A stretch of 64,000 bases of DNA, taken from the NCBI RefSeq assembly GCF_024666525.1, contig NZ_CP088294.1:558001-622000 (forward strand), written 5' to 3'. The notes under the pieces are model-generated. The model ran no database searches. It was not told the origin of the DNA and saw only the letters and a program-made list of their open reading frames with translations. This document shows, in pieces, positions 41,688-52,915 of the stretch. The position numbers and the translations under genes were made by a program. Positions within the stretch are counted from its first letter, which is position 1. The number at the start of each line of letters is the position of its first letter. The DNA comes from Pseudomonas sp. J452. Its GTDB lineage: Bacteria; Pseudomonadota; Gammaproteobacteria; Pseudomonadales; Pseudomonadaceae.

Positions 41688-42216
41688 CGGGTGCCGGATA
41701 GTCCTGTAACAGCTGTGCCGGGGTTAGTTCCAGCTCGCCCCAGCGGAACGCCACCGGACGCAGCTGCTGGTCGATCTGCGCTGCCGCCCAGAGCTCGGCG
41801 AATGAGCTGCCGGTCAGCGGATGCCGGCTTTCCGGCACCAGCAGCGCCAACGGCCAGAGCACGAAGGCATTCTTGAGGATTTCCGCGCGCGGCAGGATCA
41901 GCCCATCGAAATTGCCGACCAGCTCGTCGTACAGCAGCACATCGATATCCAGCGGCAGGCCCTTGCGATTGGGCGCATAGCGGCCATTGTCGGCCTCGAT
42001 AAACTTCAGCCGGCGATCCAGCTCGGTCAGCGGCAGGTCGGTGCGCGCACTGACCACCAGATTGAAGAACGGCCCGCTCTTGATCCCCACCGGCGCACTC
42101 TCGAATACCGGCGAGCACTGCAGGTCGTGGACAAACCCGGCCAGCGCGTCGAGCCCGGCACACAGGTGCGCCTCGCGCTCGATATTGCTGCCCAGGCCCA
42201 GCAAGATCCGGCTCAT
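41683..42216 (-). CDS. folK: 2-amino-4-hydroxy-6-hydroxymethyldihydropteridine pyrophosphokinase
   Basis: 177-residue HPPK that pyrophosphorylates the pterin in folate synthesis. It begins [18 protein letters not shown], with SPVFES, FFNLVV, KGLPLDIDVLLYDEL (DxD metal site) and LILPRAEILKNAFVLWPLALLVPE. The C-terminus ends PAPV and takes its TAG from the REP arm. Overlaps folB by 4 bp. Confidence 0.95.
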   Translation of the reverse strand: MSRILLGLGSNIEREAHLCAGLDALAGFVHDLQCSPVFESAPVGIKSGPFFNLVVSARTDLPLTELDRRLKFIEADNGRYAPNRKGLPLDIDVLLYDELVGNFDGLILPRAEILKNAFVLWPLALLVPESRHPLTGSSFAELWAAAQIDQQLRPVAFRWGELELTPAQLLQDYPAPV

Positions 42217-42566
42217 GGCTGGCTGCGCTCGATTTCCACACCCACTGCCCGGGCCGCCGGGTTGGCGCCGGGCTTGGTCACCTTGAGGCGCAGCCAGGGC
42301 ATGCCGAACTCGCGCAGCAGGCTGGCAGCCAGGTGCTCGGCAAAGGTCTCCACCAGCTCGAAGCGGGCGGCGCTGGCGAACGCCTGCACATGCTGGTTCA
42401 CCGCCGCATAGTCGAGTGCCTTGCTCAGGTCATCGCCGGCTGCGGCCGGGCGGATATCCCAGGCGAAGGTCAGGTCCAGCCGCAGGCACTGGCGAATGCC
42501 GCGCTCCCAGTCGTAGGCACCGATCAGGGTGTCGACTTCCAGACCTTCGATAAAGACTTTGTCCAA
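42213..42566 (-). CDS. folB: Dihydroneopterin aldolase
   Basis: 117 residues of the FolB fold: [29 protein letters not shown] at the N-terminus, [11 protein letters not shown], and [17 protein letters not shown] (catalytic Glu). The best start is the TTG at 42566 (TTG GAC AAA), preceded by GGAG; the next upstream ATG (42644) would add 26 residues that cover the divergent plsY promoter. Confidence 0.9.
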   Translation of the reverse strand: MDKVFIEGLEVDTLIGAYDWERGIRQCLRLDLTFAWDIRPAAAGDDLSKALDYAAVNQHVQAFASAARFELVETFAEHLAASLLREFGMPWLRLKVTKPGANPAARAVGVEIERSQP

Positions 42567-42642
42567 GCACTTAACTCCACAGCACGACAAGGAGTGCGTC
42601 CCGCCGCTAGAATCGGGGCTCACTCGCCCCGGAATGGATACC

Positions 42643-43212
42643 ATGTTCTGGCTGTTGGTACTGCTCGCCTACCTGCTCGGCTCGCTGTCCTTCGCCATCC
42701 TGCTCAGCCGCCTGAGTGGTGGGCCGGATCCTCGCGTCAGTGGCTCGGGCAATCCCGGAGCGACCAATATGCTCAGGGTGGCGGGCAAGAAGCTGGCCAT
42801 CATCACCCTGCTCGGCGACCTGTGCAAAGGCCTGTTGCCGGTACTGATCGCCAGTCTGCTAGGGTTGAATATCCAGCAACAAGCCTGGATCGGTCTGGCT
42901 GCCGTGATTGGCCACCTTTATCCACTGTACTTCCGCTTCAAGGGCGGCAAAGGCGTGGCCACGGCTGCCGGCATGCTGCTCGGCCTGTATCCGCCGGCGG
43001 CCCTGCTGGCCCTTGCCACCTGGGCATTGACCTTCATCCTCACCCGAACCAGCTCGCTCGCCTCACTGATCGCCACGCCACTGACCTTGCCATTGCTGGC
43101 CTGGCAACAACCGGCAGCCCTGCTGCCGATGTGCGTGCTGACCGGGCTGATCGTCTGGCGCCACCGTAGCAATTTACGCGACCTGTTTGCCGGGCGCGAA
43201 CGGCACTTCTGA
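42643..43212 (+). CDS. plsY: Acyl-phosphate:glycerol-3-phosphate acyltransferase
   Basis: 189-residue inner-membrane enzyme of phospholipid synthesis with about five helices. The three conserved loops are [33 protein letters not shown] and [17 protein letters not shown] 42643 gives [17 protein letters not shown]; ATGs at 42634 and 42529 are possible but unlikely. Divergent from folB with 76 bp between starts. Confidence 0.94.
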   Translation: MFWLLVLLAYLLGSLSFAILLSRLSGGPDPRVSGSGNPGATNMLRVAGKKLAIITLLGDLCKGLLPVLIASLLGLNIQQQAWIGLAAVIGHLYPLYFRFKGGKGVATAAGMLLGLYPPAALLALATWALTFILTRTSSLASLIATPLTLPLLAWQQPAALLPMCVLTGLIVWRHRSNLRDLFAGRERHF

Positions 43213-43232
43213 ATCCATCGCCGACAGCGGCC

Positions 43233-44258
43233 TCAGATGGCCGGCAACTGCTCCATCGGCCAGCGCGCCTGCACACCGATGGCCGGGCCATCCTGCTGGC
43301 CGGCCAGCAGGCGCTGGCAGCCGGCGTAGGCGATCATCGCGCCGTTGTCGGTGCAGAAGCGCGGCCGCGCATAGAACACCTGACCCTTGAGCTCACCGAG
43401 CATCTTCTCCAGGGACTGGCGCAGCGCCTGGTTGGCGCTCACGCCGCCGGCGATCACCAGGTTATTCAGACCGGTCTGCTTGAGTGCGCGCCGGCACTTG
43501 ATGGTCAGGGTGTCGACCACCGCCTGCTGGAAGGCCAAGGCCACGTCCGCACGGGTCTGCTCGCTCTGGTCGCCCGCCTCGCGGCATTGCAGCCAGGTAT
43601 TGAGGGTGAAGGTCTTCAGCCCGCTGAAGCTGAAATCCAGCCCGGGGCGATCGGTCATCGGTCGCGGGAAGGTGAAGCGCCCCGGCGTCCCGACTTCGGC
43701 CAGGCGCGCAATCTCCGGGCCGCCCGGGTACTGCAGGCCCATCAACTTGGCCGTCTTGTCGAACGCCTCGCCAGCGGCATCATCCAGCGACTCGCCGAGC
43801 AGCTGATAGCGGCCAATGCCATCGACCCGCACCAGCTGGGTATGGCCACCGGACACCAATAAAGCGACGAACGGGAAGGCCGGCGGCTGTTCTTCCAGCA
43901 TCGGCGCCAGCAGATGGCCTTCCATATGGTGCACACCCACCGCCGGAATGCCCCAGGCAAAGGCCAAGGCCTGGGCGCAGGAAGCACCAACCAGCAAGGC
44001 GCCAACCAGGCCAGGACCCGCGGTGTAGGCGATGGCCTCGATCTGCGTGCGCTCTACGCCGGCCTCTGCCAGCACTTCACGGATCAGCGGCAGCATGCGC
44101 TTGACGTGATCGCGCGAAGCCAGCTCCGGCACGACACCGCCGAACACCCGATGCTGCTCGATCTGGCTGAACAGGGCATCGGCCAGCAGGCCGCGCTCGC
44201 TGTCATACAGAGCGACACCGGTTTCATCGCAGGAGGTTTCCAAGCCCAGCACCAGCAT
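43233..44258 (-). CDS. tsaD: tRNA N6-threonylcarbamoyladenosine transferase TsaD
   Basis: 341-residue ASKHA-fold protein that makes t6A37 with TsaB/E. Motifs: [35 protein letters not shown] (metal His), [12 protein letters not shown] (metal His pair), [20 protein letters not shown], and [10 protein letters not shown]. Divergent from rpsU. Confidence 0.97.
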   Translation of the reverse strand: MLVLGLETSCDETGVALYDSERGLLADALFSQIEQHRVFGGVVPELASRDHVKRMLPLIREVLAEAGVERTQIEAIAYTAGPGLVGALLVGASCAQALAFAWGIPAVGVHHMEGHLLAPMLEEQPPAFPFVALLVSGGHTQLVRVDGIGRYQLLGESLDDAAGEAFDKTAKLMGLQYPGGPEIARLAEVGTPGRFTFPRPMTDRPGLDFSFSGLKTFTLNTWLQCREAGDQSEQTRADVALAFQQAVVDTLTIKCRRALKQTGLNNLVIAGGVSANQALRQSLEKMLGELKGQVFYARPRFCTDNGAMIAYAGCQRLLAGQQDGPAIGVQARWPMEQLPAI

Positions 44259-44347
44259 GGGTTCGCGCCTTTAATACAGAGGGAATTCGAAGGCGCGCAT
44301 AATAATCGCCGTCCTACAGCCCGGCCAGCGCTTTTCGATCAGAGGCT

Positions 44348-44376
44348 TTGCATTCTGTGGCGCTTGGCGTTAATAT
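44348..44376 (+). promoter_or_regulatory. Sigma-70 promoter for rpsU-dnaG-rpoD
   Basis: TTGCAT (44348-44353), 17-bp spacer, TAATAT (44371-44376). Lies ~85 bp upstream of the rpsU ATG in the divergent tsaD/rpsU spacer. Confidence 0.7.
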
Positions 44377-44460
44377 CCGCAGCCCTTGAAAACCGACGTA
44401 TTCCCGTGCCCTAGCCGGATCGCGTCGTCCATTCGGTAAAACAGTGAAGGTACGACCTGG

Positions 44461-44676
44461 ATGCCAGCCGTCAAAGTTAAAGAGAACGAACCCTTCGACG
44501 TAGCTCTGCGTCGCTTCAAGCGCTCCTGCGAAAAGGCCGGTGTATTGGCCGAAGTGCGCAGCCGCGAGTTCTATGAGAAGCCAACCACCGAGCGCAAGCG
44601 CAAGGCAGCAGCCGCTGTTAAGCGTCACGCGAAGAAAGTGCAGCGCGAACAGCGCCGCCGCGAGCGCCTGTACTGA
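44461..44676 (+). CDS. rpsU: 30S ribosomal protein S21
   Basis: 71 residues: [20 protein letters not shown] then the Lys/Arg-rich C-terminus. Very basic and S21-typical. First gene of the macromolecular-synthesis operon rpsU-dnaG-rpoD. Confidence 0.98.
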   Translation: MPAVKVKENEPFDVALRRFKRSCEKAGVLAEVRSREFYEKPTTERKRKAAAAVKRHAKKVQREQRRRERLY

Positions 44677-44707
44677 GTTATCAGTCACGCCGCAAAGGTT
44701 TCCGCAT

Positions 44708-44730
44708 GGCCCGGCTCACGCCGGGCTTTG
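44708..44730 (+). terminator. Partial terminator between rpsU and dnaG
   Basis: 7-bp stem GCCCGGC/GCCGGGC with a short T-run, as in the E. coli operon, where an internal terminator lets rpsU be made in excess over dnaG. Confidence 0.7.
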
Positions 44731-44827
44731 CATTTTCAGGCTCCACCTGACTCCGCTTCGCCACTCGGCGATGACCGGAGTTTTTCGTTTATGCTCCCGC
44801 CTCTGGCACCAGCACACTGACGACCCC

Positions 44828-46822
44828 ATGGCCGGCCTGATCCCACAACCCTTTATCGATGACCTGCTCAACCGCACCGACATAGTCGAGGTGGTGAGCT
44901 CGCGCATCCAAATAAAGAAGACCGGCAAGAACTACAGCGCCTGCTGCCCGTTCCACAAGGAAAAGACCCCGTCTTTCAGCGTCAGCCCGGACAAGCAGTT
45001 CTACTACTGCTTCGGCTGCGGCGCTGGCGGCAACGCGCTCGGCTTCATCATGGACCACGACAACCTGGACTTCCCCCAGGCCATCGAGGAACTGGCCAAG
45101 CGCGCCGGCATGGACATCCCGCGCGAGGAAGGCGGGCGCGGCGGACACAAGCCACGCCAGCCGACCGATTCACCGCTCTATACGCTGCTGACCGCCGCCA
45201 GCGACTACTACCGCCAGGCCCTGAAGAGCCATCCGACACGCAAGGCCGCGGTGGACTACCTCAAGGGGCGCGGCCTGTCCGGCGAGATCGCCCGCGACTT
45301 CGGCCTCGGCTTCGCCCCGCCCGGCTGGGACAACCTACTCAAGCACCTGGGCGGCGACAACCTGCAGCTGAAGGCGATGATCGACGCCGGCCTGCTGATC
45401 GAGAACACCGAAACCGGCAAGCGCTATGACCGCTTCCGCGACCGCGTGATGTTCCCCATCCGCGACAGCCGCGGGCGGATCATCGCCTTCGGCGGCCGGG
45501 TGCTCGGCGACGACAAGCCCAAGTACCTGAACTCGCCGGAAACCCCGGTATTTCACAAGGGCCAGGAACTCTACGGCCTGTACGAGGCACGCAAGAACAA
45601 CCGCGACCTCGACGAGATCATGGTGGTTGAGGGCTATATGGACGTCATCGCCCTGGCCCAGCAAGGCCTGCGCAATGCCGTGGCCACCCTCGGCACCGCC
45701 ACCAGCGAAGAACACCTCAAGCGCCTGTTCCGCATCGTACCCAGCGTGTTGTTCTGCTTCGACGGCGACGCCGCCGGGCGCAAAGCCGCCTGGCGCGCCC
45801 TCGAGTCGACCCTACCAAGCCTGCAGGATGGGCGCCGCGCGCGCTTTCTGTTCCTCCCGGAAGGCGAGGACCCGGACAGCCTGGTCCGCGCCGAAGGCAC
45901 CGACGCCTTCCGTGCGCGCATCAACCAGCACGCCCAGCCGCTGGCCGACTACTTCTTCCAGCAACTCTGCGAAGAAGCCGACCCGCGCTCCCTGGAAGGC
46001 AAGGCCCACCTGGCAACCCTGACCACCCCGCTGATCGAGCAGATACCCGGCAACAACCTGCGCGCCCTGATGCGCATGCGCCTGGGCGAAATCACCGGCC
46101 TCACCGCCGAAGCCCTGGCACAGATGACACAACACGCGCCCGCCGCCAGCCCTAGCAGGGCCGAACACGAATACGCGCCAGCCGCCGAACACTATTACGA
46201 CGCCCAGCCGGACTACGGCGATATCGCCGACTACGCCAACCATATCGAGCCACCGGCCGACGGCGGCTTCGAGCAGAAAAAGAACTGGAAGAAAGGCGAA
46301 GGCAAGCCGTGGAAAAAGGACGGCAGCTGGAAGAAAGGCGGTCGCGACGACCAGCCGCGCACACCGCGCAAGGCCGTCAGCGTCGAGTCACCCACACTGA
46401 CCGCCCTGCGCACCCTACTGCACCACCCGACACTGGCGCAGAAGGTCGAAGATGTCAGCCATTTCGCCGCCGAAGACGACACCTACGCCCAATTGCTGGT
46501 CGCCCTGCTCGGCGCTCTGCAGAAAAACCCGCAGCTGCGCTCACTGCAGCTGATCGCGCGCTGGCACGGCACCACCCAGGGCCGCCTGCTGCAGGCCCTG
46601 GCGGAAAAGGAATGGCTGATCGACCAGGACAATCTTGAAAAGCAGTTCTTCGACACCATTACTACACTTGCCCATAACCAGCTGCAGAAACGACGCGAGC
46701 AACTCCTGCGCAGCGTCATGCAAAAAAGCCCCAGTAAACTGACCGAGGAAGAAAAGACTCTACTGCGCGAGCACTTCAGCCGCCCTTCTTCCTCAAGCGA
46801 CAAGAGCTCAACTGGCGCCTGA
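44828..46822 (+). CDS. dnaG: DNA primase
   Basis: 664 residues. Zinc domain (CCPFHKEKTPSF...YYCFGCGAGG, CHC2 type), TOPRIM core (IMVVEGYMDVIALAQQG and FCFDGDAAGRKAAWRAL), and a C-terminal DnaB-binding domain. A Lys/Trp/Gly-rich linker (~475-515, KKNWKKGEGKPWKKDG) joins the two. ATG 44828 gives MAGLIPQPFIDDLLNRTDI; the frame is open to 44540 through the terminator, which is not coding. Confidence 0.97.
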   Translation: MAGLIPQPFIDDLLNRTDIVEVVSSRIQIKKTGKNYSACCPFHKEKTPSFSVSPDKQFYYCFGCGAGGNALGFIMDHDNLDFPQAIEELAKRAGMDIPREEGGRGGHKPRQPTDSPLYTLLTAASDYYRQALKSHPTRKAAVDYLKGRGLSGEIARDFGLGFAPPGWDNLLKHLGGDNLQLKAMIDAGLLIENTETGKRYDRFRDRVMFPIRDSRGRIIAFGGRVLGDDKPKYLNSPETPVFHKGQELYGLYEARKNNRDLDEIMVVEGYMDVIALAQQGLRNAVATLGTATSEEHLKRLFRIVPSVLFCFDGDAAGRKAAWRALESTLPSLQDGRRARFLFLPEGEDPDSLVRAEGTDAFRARINQHAQPLADYFFQQLCEEADPRSLEGKAHLATLTTPLIEQIPGNNLRALMRMRLGEITGLTAEALAQMTQHAPAASPSRAEHEYAPAAEHYYDAQPDYGDIADYANHIEPPADGGFEQKKNWKKGEGKPWKKDGSWKKGGRDDQPRTPRKAVSVESPTLTALRTLLHHPTLAQKVEDVSHFAAEDDTYAQLLVALLGALQKNPQLRSLQLIARWHGTTQGRLLQALAEKEWLIDQDNLEKQFFDTITTLAHNQLQKRREQLLRSVMQKSPSKLTEEEKTLLREHFSRPSSSSDKSSTGA

Positions 46823-46889
46823 GCCCCTTAATCAGTTATAATCCTCGGCTTGTTTTTTGCCCGCCAAGACCTTCAATGGATAGGGTGTT

Positions 46890-48734
<1,845 letters not shown>

Positions 48735-48739
48735 ATCAG

Positions 48740-48770
48740 AACCCCCCGGCCAAAACCGGGGGTTTTGCTT
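48740..48770 (+). terminator. Terminator after rpoD
   Basis: CCCCCGG/CCGGGGG stem with a CCAAAA loop and TTTT tail. Confidence 0.9.
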
Positions 48771-48830
48771 TATCCCCCACGGAATGCAGGGCTACACTGA
48801 AAATTCCACCTTGCTGCGGAAGCCGCCTGC

Positions 48831-51800
48831 ATGTCGCGTCTGCTGGCCATTCTCCTGTTGTGTCTGGCGTACTGGGCAGCCCCGGTGCACGCGCTCACCC
48901 TCAGCCCAGACGAACAGGCCTGGCTGGCCAACCATCCGCAGGTGCGCCTGGGCGTTGATGCTTCCTGGCCGCCCTTCGAATTCCGCGACGAGCAAGGCCG
49001 CTATCAGGGGCTCAGCGCCAGCTATGTCGAGCTGATCGAACAACGCCTGCATATCGCCATGCAGCCCGTGGAGCCGCGCAGCTGGAGCGAGGTTCTGGCC
49101 AGCGCCAAGAGTGGCGAACTCGACCTGCTCCCCGGCGTGATGTCCACGCCCGAAAGACAGAAGGACCTCGCCTTCACCCGCCCCTACCTCGACTTCCCCA
49201 TCGTCATCATCGCCCACCATGACGGCCCGCAGCCGCGCACCCTGAAACAGCTCTATGGCCTCAAGATTGCCGTGGTCAAGGACTATGCCCCGCACGAGCT
49301 GCTGCGCACGCGCCATCCGGATCTCAACCTGCTGCCACTGCCCAGCGTCAACGCGGCCCTGCAAGCCGTCGCCACCGGCCAGGCCGACGCCCTGATTGGC
49401 GACCTCGCCTCCAGCGTCTGGAGCATGCGCCAGCTCAAGCTCGAAGGCCTATATGTCAGCGGTGAAACGCCCTACCGCTATCAACTGGCCATGGCCGCCC
49501 CGCACAGCAACGCGGTACTGATCGGCATCCTCGACAAGCTGTTCGCCGAACTCAGCGCAGAGGAAGTCGAAGCCCTGCAAAAGCCCTGGGTTGGCGGCAT
49601 GCTGGATGGCCGACAAAGTTGGCAGCAAGCCGTGCTCTATGGCCTCCCGGCCCTGCTCGTCGTCCTGCTGATCCTCGCCGCCGTGCTGCGCGTGAACCGC
49701 CGCCTGAGCCAGGAGATCCAGGGCCGACAAGCGCTGGAACTGCAGCTGCGCAGCAGCGAGCAGCACTACCGCGGCCTGGTCGAAAGCCTCAATGCCATCG
49801 CCTGGGAGATGCGCATGGAGGATTACTGCTTCACCTATGTCTCGCCACACGCCGAGCGCCTGCTCGGCTACCCGCTGCACGACTGGCTGGAGCCGGGCTT
49901 CTGGCAACGTACCCTGCACCCGGATGACGCCGAGAATGCGCTCAACTACTGCATCAGCGAAAGCCAGGCCGGCCACGACCACAGCCTGGACTATCGCATG
50001 CTGGCCGCCGATGGGCGGGTGGTGTGGATTCGCGACATCGTCACGCCCATCCAGCAAGGCGCCAAGCTGATCCTGCGCGGCCTGATGATCGACATCAGCG
50101 AAGCCAAGCATGCCGAACACGCACAACAGCTGTCGGAACAGAAGTTCGCCTCGGTCTTCCACAACTGCCCGGACATCCTGGTCATCGCCCGGCGTAGCGA
50201 TGGGGTATTGCTGGCACTCAACCAAACCTTCGAACAGCAACTCGGCATCAGCGCCAGCGAAGCCATCGGCAAGACCGCCACCCAACTGGACATCTGGGGC
50301 GTGCCCGGCGCTGGCACGCAACTGCTCACCCGCCTGCAAGAGGACGTCCTGAACAACCTCGAGATGCCCTTCCGGCGGCGCAACGGCGAGCTCTTTATCG
50401 GCCTGCTTTCGGCTCAGCCCGTGCAGCTCGATGGCAGCCCGGCACTGGTGGTCGCGGTGCGCGATATCACCGAACTGAAACGCACCCAGCAGCAACTGCA
50501 AGCGTCCGAAGAGAAATTCGCCAAGGCGTTCCATGCCACTCCAGACGGCATGCTGATCACCCGCCTGGAGGATGGCCGCATCCTCGAGGCCAACGAAGGC
50601 TTCACGCGCATCACCGGCTATGACATTCAGGAGGCCATCGGCCGGACCACCCTGGAGCTGGCCATCTGGAGCTCGACTGCTGACCGGGAGCGCCTGGTAG
50701 AACAGGTTCGCACGCACGGCCAAGCCCGGGACTTGCTGGCCTGGATACGCATCCGCGATGGCCAGTTGCGCCTCGCCGAACTATCCGCCCAGCCGCTGAT
50801 GATCGACGACACCCCCTGCATGCTGACCATGGCCCGCGACATCACCGAGCGCCAGCAGATGCAGGAGCGCCTGCACCAGGCGGCGACCGTCTTCGAGAAC
50901 ACCGCCGAAGGCGTGATGATCACCGACACCGAGCAGCACATCACCGCGGTCAACCGCGCCTTCAGCATCATTACCGGCTACAGCGAGGCGGAAGCCCTTG
51001 GCCAGACCCCGCGCCTGCTCGCCTCCGGCCAGCATGACAGCGCCTTCTATGCCGCCATGTGGCACCAACTGGCGGCCGAAGGCCACTGGCAGGGCGAGAT
51101 CTGGAACAAGCGCAAGAATGGCGAGTTGTATCCGGAGTGGCTGACCATCAGCGCCGTACGCAACCAGGCCGACGACATCACCCACTTCGTTGGCGTGTTC
51201 GCCGACATCAGCACCCTCAAGCATGCCCAGGCCCGGCTGGACCACCAGGCGCATCACGACCCCCTGACCGGTCTGCCCAACCGCCTGCTCTTCGAAACCC
51301 GCCTGGCGACCGCACTCACCGATGCGCTCGCCGACAATCACCAGGGCGCCGTGCTGTTCCTCGACCTGGACCGCTTCAAACACATCAATGACAGCCTCGG
51401 TCACCCGGTCGGCGACGCCCTACTGAAAAGCATCGCCCTGCGCCTGCGCGAACAACTGCGCGACATCGATACCGTGGCGCGCCTGGGTGGTGATGAGTTC
51501 ATCGTCCTGCTGCCCGGCCTGCAGCAGGCAAAGCATGCCGAGCGCGTCGCCAGCAAACTGCTGAGCTGCTTCAGCGCGCCCTTCCAGGCCGACACCCATG
51601 AGTTCTTCATCAGCGCCAGCATCGGCATCAGCCTGTTCCCCATCGACGGCAACGATGTCGCCACCCTGGTGAAGAATGCCGATGCGGCCATGTACAGCGC
51701 CAAAGCCAAGGGCCGCAACCGCATCGAACTCTACACGCGCAACCTGACCTTCCAGGCCAACGAGCGCATGACCCTCGAACACGAACTGCGCCGCGCCAGC

Positions 51801-52562
51801 GAGCGTGGCGAGCTGAGCCTGCACTACCAGCCGAAGATGTGCCTGCGCAGCGGCAACCTGGTCGGCGCAGAGGCGCTGATCCGCTGGAGTCATCCGGTAT
51901 TCGGCGACATCCCGCCCGATCGCTTCATTCCGCTGGCCGAAGAAAGCGGGCTGATCCTGCAGATCGGTGACTGGGTATTGCAGGAAGCCTGCCGGCAGAT
52001 GCACGAATGGCAAAGCCAACACGCGCCCTTCGGCCCGCTCTCGGTCAACCTGTCCGGCAGCCAGCTCAGCCAGCCACAGCTGACCGAACGCATCGCCAAC
52101 ACCCTCAGCGACTTCGGCCTGGATGCCTGCTACCTGCAACTGGAAATCACCGAAGGCTTCATCATGACCCAGGCCGAGGAAGCACTGGGCGTACTGCACG
52201 AACTGAAGAGTCTGGGCCTGCAACTGGCCATCGACGACTTCGGCACCGGCTACTCCTCGCTCAGCTACCTCAAGCGCCTGCCACTAGACATCCTGAAGAT
52301 CGACAAATCCTTCGTCCGCGGCCTGCCCGGCGACCCGGACGACGCCGCCATCACCCGCGCCATCATCGCCCTGGGCCGCAGCCTGCAGATGACCGTGATC
52401 GCCGAGGGCGTGGAAACCAAGGCCCAGGAGATCTTCCTCACCAGCGAAGGCTGCGAACAGATCCAGGGCTACGTGGTCAGCCGCCCGCTCTCGGCCGAGT
52501 CCTTCGCCAACAACTTCCTCGGCCCCTTGCCGATTGGCAGCAGCGAAAAGGCACCGGTATAA
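48831..52562 (+). CDS. rmcA: RmcA-like multidomain c-di-GMP enzyme (SBP-TM-PAS-GGDEF-EAL)
   Basis: 1243 residues. Signal peptide; SBP_bac_3 periplasmic domain (~25-260, DEQAWLANHPQVRLGVDASWPPF); membrane helix (~265-285); four PAS domains (~300-800); GGDEF (HHDPLTGLPNR at ~807, LGGDEFIVL at ~886, intact); EAL (GAEALIRW at ~1010, DDFGTGYSSLSYLKRLPLDILKIDKSF) with the metal residues present. In PAO1 the orthologue PA0575 degrades c-di-GMP in response to redox state and affects biofilm wrinkling. The C-terminus ends 16 bp before the tRNA. Confidence 0.93.
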   Translation: MSRLLAILLLCLAYWAAPVHALTLSPDEQAWLANHPQVRLGVDASWPPFEFRDEQGRYQGLSASYVELIEQRLHIAMQPVEPRSWSEVLASAKSGELDLLPGVMSTPERQKDLAFTRPYLDFPIVIIAHHDGPQPRTLKQLYGLKIAVVKDYAPHELLRTRHPDLNLLPLPSVNAALQAVATGQADALIGDLASSVWSMRQLKLEGLYVSGETPYRYQLAMAAPHSNAVLIGILDKLFAELSAEEVEALQKPWVGGMLDGRQSWQQAVLYGLPALLVVLLILAAVLRVNRRLSQEIQGRQALELQLRSSEQHYRGLVESLNAIAWEMRMEDYCFTYVSPHAERLLGYPLHDWLEPGFWQRTLHPDDAENALNYCISESQAGHDHSLDYRMLAADGRVVWIRDIVTPIQQGAKLILRGLMIDISEAKHAEHAQQLSEQKFASVFHNCPDILVIARRSDGVLLALNQTFEQQLGISASEAIGKTATQLDIWGVPGAGTQLLTRLQEDVLNNLEMPFRRRNGELFIGLLSAQPVQLDGSPALVVAVRDITELKRTQQQLQASEEKFAKAFHATPDGMLITRLEDGRILEANEGFTRITGYDIQEAIGRTTLELAIWSSTADRERLVEQVRTHGQARDLLAWIRIRDGQLRLAELSAQPLMIDDTPCMLTMARDITERQQMQERLHQAATVFENTAEGVMITDTEQHITAVNRAFSIITGYSEAEALGQTPRLLASGQHDSAFYAAMWHQLAAEGHWQGEIWNKRKNGELYPEWLTISAVRNQADDITHFVGVFADISTLKHAQARLDHQAHHDPLTGLPNRLLFETRLATALTDALADNHQGAVLFLDLDRFKHINDSLGHPVGDALLKSIALRLREQLRDIDTVARLGGDEFIVLLPGLQQAKHAERVASKLLSCFSAPFQADTHEFFISASIGISLFPIDGNDVATLVKNADAAMYSAKAKGRNRIELYTRNLTFQANERMTLEHELRRASERGELSLHYQPKMCLRSGNLVGAEALIRWSHPVFGDIPPDRFIPLAEESGLILQIGDWVLQEACRQMHEWQSQHAPFGPLSVNLSGSQLSQPQLTERIANTLSDFGLDACYLQLEITEGFIMTQAEEALGVLHELKSLGLQLAIDDFGTGYSSLSYLKRLPLDILKIDKSFVRGLPGDPDDAAITRAIIALGRSLQMTVIAEGVETKAQEIFLTSEGCEQIQGYVVSRPLSAESFANNFLGPLPIGSSEKAPV

Positions 52563-52578
52563 TCCGCCGTCCTTCTGG

Positions 52579-52655
52579 GGGCCTATAGCTCAGTTGGTTA
52601 GAGCAGAGGACTCATAATCCTTTGGTCCACGGTTCGAGTCCGTGTGGGCCCACCA
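52579..52655 (+). tRNA. tRNA with CAU anticodon, probably tRNA-Ile2 (lysidine-modified), often annotated as Met
   Basis: 77 bases with encoded CCA. The 5' arm GGGCCTA pairs with TGGGCCC; D loop AGTTGGTTA; anticodon loop CTCATAA; T loop TTCGAGT. The C4-G69 and C5-G68 pairs and the G27-U43 wobble resemble the E. coli Ile2 tRNA rather than elongator Met. This is the junction between conserved backbone and the accessory region. Confidence 0.95.
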
Positions 52656-52671
52656 TATGAAACAACGACTT

Positions 52672-52697
52672 AAGCCCACCACCTTGGTGGGCTTTTT
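52672..52697 (+). terminator. Terminator after the tRNA
   Basis: 10-bp stem AAGCCCACCA/TGGTGGGCTT with a CCT loop, followed by TTT. Its lower part copies the tRNA 3' end sequence (GCCCACCA). Confidence 0.9.
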
Positions 52698-52700
52698 CGT

Positions 52701-52915
52701 TTTCAGCCATTTTAGTCCCCGCTTTAGTCCCCACATCTCATCTCTGCTCCCGCTTTCACCGCCCCCTCAACGCCTCACCCCGCCTTTGCTGCGAGCTAAG
52801 CATCACTCTATGGCCTCTCAATCCTGCCCCGCCTGGAGACTCTGAAGACGCCGCTAGGCGATTACTTCGGCTTCTTATAGATTGCTTAGCTTGGCAAAGC
52901 ACCGAAGGGAATCTC
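52701..52915. other. Left edge of tRNA-anchored island
   Basis: No gene. A tandem 12-bp repeat, TTTAGTCCCCGC then TTTAGTCCCC (52712-52733), lies just past the tRNA terminator, then a pyrimidine-rich stretch. This kind of sequence often sits next to tyrosine-integrase attachment sites, which is my inference. No integrase gene is on this side. Confidence 0.4.
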
